A stretch of 64,000 nucleotides of DNA. Origin: Natrinema hispanicum (GTDB taxonomy: Archaea; Halobacteriota; Halobacteria; Halobacteriales; Natrialbaceae). The notes beneath the pieces were generated by a model. That model was given only the letters and a program-made list of their open reading frames with translations. It did no database searches and was not told the DNA's origin. The position numbers were made by a program, and so were the translations under genes. Shown here in pieces: positions 62,175 through 64,000 of this stretch; within the stretch, counting starts at the first letter, position 1; each line of letters begins with the position of its first letter. The stretch lies in assembly GCF_004217335.1 (NCBI RefSeq), contig NZ_SHMP01000003.1, positions 682,001 to 746,000 of the forward strand, read 5' to 3'.

Positions 62175-63578
62175 ATGGCGTTGTCTCCGCCCCTCGAGGC
62201 CGTGTTGGCTGTCTATGAGGTCCCGCTGGTGGGACTCGAGATCGATCAGTCGGTGGTGACGATCCTCGGAGCGCTCGCCCTCGTCGGACTTGTTGGTCTC
62301 TCAGCGTTCTTCTCGTCATCCGAAATCGCGCTGTTTTCGATCCCGAAACACCGCGTGGAAGGGATGGCCGAAGACGGGATTCCTGGCGCAGAGCGCGTGA
62401 AGGCGCTCAAGGAGGACCCACATCGGCTGCTCGTGACGATCCTCGTCGGGAACAACATCGTCAACATTGCGATGTCGTCGATCGCGACGGCGATCCTCGG
62501 GTTGTACCTCGGTGGGCTGACGGCCGTGACAGTTGCCACGCTCGGGATCACTGCCGTTGTCTTGCTGTTCGGCGAGAGCGCGCCCAAGTCCTATGCGGTC
62601 GAGAACACCGAATCCTGGTCGATTCGTGTCGCCGGGCCGCTGAAAGTCGCCGAGAAGCTGATGTTCCCGCTCGTCGTCCTCTTCGATTATCTCACCAGAC
62701 AGATCAATCGGTTGACCGGCTCGACGGGGGCGATCGAGACACCGTATGTCACCCGCGACGAGATTCAGGAGATGATCGAGTCCGGCGAGCGTGAGGGTGT
62801 CTTGGAAGAAGAAGAACACGAGATGCTCCAGCGGATCTTCAGGTTTAACAACACGATCGTCAAGGAAGTCATGACGCCGCGACTGGACATGACGGCGGTG
62901 CCGAAAGACGCCACGATCGACGAGGCGATCGAGACCTGTATTCAAAGCGGCCACGCCCGCGTGCCTGTCTATGAGGGTAGTCTCGACAACGTCTTGGGCG
63001 TCGTTCACATCCGCGATCTCGTCCGCGATCTCAACTACGGCGAGTCCGGGACCGACGAACTCGAGCTCGCCGATCTCATCCAGCCGACGCTGCACGTTCC
63101 CGAGTCGAAAAACGTCGACGAGTTGCTCTCGGAGATGCGCGAAAATCGGATGCATATGGCGATCGTCATCGACGAATTCGGTACCACCGAGGGGCTGGTG
63201 ACCATGGAGGACATGATCGAGGAGATCGTCGGCGAGATCTTAGAGGGTGGCGAGGAACAGCCGATCGAGACGATCGACGAGGATACCGTCCTCGTCCGTG
63301 GCGAGGTCAATATCGAGGACGTCAACGAAACCCTCGAGATCGATCTGCCCGAGGGCCAGGAGTTCGAGACGATTGCCGGCTTCATTTTCAACCGTGCGGG
63401 TCGCCTCGTCGAGGAGGGCGAGGAGATCACCTACGACGGTGTCCGCATTACGGTCGAGACCGTCGAGAACACGCGGATCATGAAAGCGCGACTCAAGAAA
63501 CTCGCGGTGCCCGACGACGACGCTGCAGCGGAACACGACGAGACAAATCCGGTGGAGATCGACGAGAACAATACGTAA
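62175..63578 (+). CDS. CorC/CNNM-type membrane protein (DUF21-CBS-CorC_HlyC)
   Basis: A 467-residue membrane protein: a DUF21 domain with three to four helices (~30-190, ALVGLVGLSAFFSSSEIALF and SAPKSYAVENTESW), a CBS pair (~215-335, MTPRLDMTAVPKDATIDEAI ... VVHIRDLVRD and MHMAIVIDEFGTTEGLVTME) and a C-terminal CorC_HlyC domain (VRGEVNIEDVNETLEIDLP). Members transport or sense Mg2+ or Na+. The start MALSPPLEAVL is the only convenient ATG. Confidence 0.93.
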   Translation: MALSPPLEAVLAVYEVPLVGLEIDQSVVTILGALALVGLVGLSAFFSSSEIALFSIPKHRVEGMAEDGIPGAERVKALKEDPHRLLVTILVGNNIVNIAMSSIATAILGLYLGGLTAVTVATLGITAVVLLFGESAPKSYAVENTESWSIRVAGPLKVAEKLMFPLVVLFDYLTRQINRLTGSTGAIETPYVTRDEIQEMIESGEREGVLEEEEHEMLQRIFRFNNTIVKEVMTPRLDMTAVPKDATIDEAIETCIQSGHARVPVYEGSLDNVLGVVHIRDLVRDLNYGESGTDELELADLIQPTLHVPESKNVDELLSEMRENRMHMAIVIDEFGTTEGLVTMEDMIEEIVGEILEGGEEQPIETIDEDTVLVRGEVNIEDVNETLEIDLPEGQEFETIAGFIFNRAGRLVEEGEEITYDGVRITVETVENTRIMKARLKKLAVPDDDAAAEHDETNPVEIDENNT

Positions 63579-63589
63579 TCGCGTCGCGG

Positions 63590-63997
63590 TTACTGCTCCG
63601 CGTTGACGATCGCTGCAACGTCGCGTGCGACTGCGGGCGGGACGACAAGTCGACGCGGTCCTTGGACGTACTGTCCGCCCGGCTGGGCGTAGCGAAGCGA
63701 CAACACGGCGGCATCGCCGATCGGGCGAACCGAGACGTCCTCGATCACCGTGAGATCGATCGCCTGTTTCGGCTCGTAGAGGTAGATCGTCTGGGCATCA
63801 CGATCGAGCGTACCGACCGACTGCAGAAACGAGGCCAGCACGAGTGCGACGAGCGCAAGCGGGAGTAACAATGTGACCAGCGCGGTGAAGGGGCTGGCAC
63901 CGACGGCTAGCAATTCGTTCTGTGAGATGTATCGGCCGATACCCAGCAGCGAGCCGATAACGATTCCCATCACGACCGTGCCGACGGCAGCGTCCAT
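63590..63997 (-). CDS. Small membrane protein with two N-terminal helices
   Basis: A 135-residue protein: two helices (GTVVMGIVIGSLLGIGR and FTALVTLLLPLALVALVLAS), then a soluble beta-rich domain (DRDAQTIYLYEPKQAIDL, VSVRPIGDAAVLSLRYAQPG). The C-terminal part resembles PH-like bPH domains found after two helices, but I do not recognise it firmly. The ATG lies three bases from the window edge, so it could start further upstream. Confidence 0.5.
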   Translation of the reverse strand: MDAAVGTVVMGIVIGSLLGIGRYISQNELLAVGASPFTALVTLLLPLALVALVLASFLQSVGTLDRDAQTIYLYEPKQAIDLTVIEDVSVRPIGDAAVLSLRYAQPGGQYVQGPRRLVVPPAVARDVAAIVNAEQ

Positions 63998-64000
63998 TGC

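Noticed and set aside
1..64000. CRISPR array, prophage or complete insertion sequence.
   Set aside because: No regularly spaced direct repeats, phage structural genes or transposase were seen; the only repeats are the short palindromic elements described.

Overview
This window is chromosomal DNA of a halophilic archaeon, most likely a member of the Natrialbaceae/Natrialbales (Natrinema/Haloterrigena-like). The evidence is the strongly acidic proteins, high GC with frequent CTCGAG, leaderless TATA promoters, TGATG/ATGA gene overlaps, and marker families: PurO, type 2 Idi, SAMP2, DUF5518, CMI4, ArvABC and a haloarchaeal Orc1 beside an origin. I see no rRNA operon, CRISPR array, prophage or transposase gene. 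The only tRNA seen is tRNA-Gln(CUG).

Layout. 0.2-3.0 kb: Hel308 helicase overlapping the KEOPS subunit Cgi121. 3.1-7.6 kb: an amidohydrolase/DUF59 pair divergent from a zinc alcohol dehydrogenase. This trio normally accompanies bacterial propane monooxygenase, which is absent here. It is followed by an Fe-S old-yellow-enzyme. 7.6-9.6 kb: a decayed rhodanese gene, an isolated origin-box-like site, tRNA-Gln, an HNH endonuclease and PurO. 9.7-18 kb: housekeeping genes (phosphoesterase, CysE, phosphohexomutase, LarB, a histone-fold protein, Idi2, RpiA). 18-24 kb: two ABC export systems and membrane proteins. 25-32 kb: an SLC13 transporter, an XPD-like helicase, a methyltransferase and haloarchaeal orphans. 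33-38.3 kb: a replication origin between arvABC (GTPase, DUF2073 and zinc-ribbon proteins) and orc1/cdc6. 38.6-45 kb: two tandem signal peptidases, the PolD small subunit and aspartate kinase. 46-50 kb: SAMP2, a bactofilin-like protein, RfcS and a degenerate histidine kinase. 50.7-64 kb: AlaRS, several enzyme-like proteins lacking catalytic residues, an HdrD-like membrane Fe-S protein, CMI4, a Cas4-like nuclease, TsaC and a CorC/CNNM membrane protein.

Replication and repair are concentrated here (Hel308, XPD-like, Orc1, PolD small subunit, RFC small subunit, Cas4-like). Two t6A tRNA-modification genes (cgi121, tsaC) lie at opposite ends of the window.

Three observations stand out. (1) The origin's AT-rich core carries nine CTAG tetranucleotides in 156 bp, four of them spaced exactly 21 bp apart, although CTAG is avoided in haloarchaeal genomes. 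(2) A family of about 79-bp palindromic elements is bounded in three copies by a direct TGA/TCA triplet that is also the stop codon of the adjacent gene. (3) Several loci have operator-like palindromes placed at their TATA box or transcription start (DtxR-like box at 31.25 kb, cmi4 at 59.0 kb, DUF7563 gene at 14.3 kb). Positions were read by eye. Family assignments come from recognition of motifs, not from searches.
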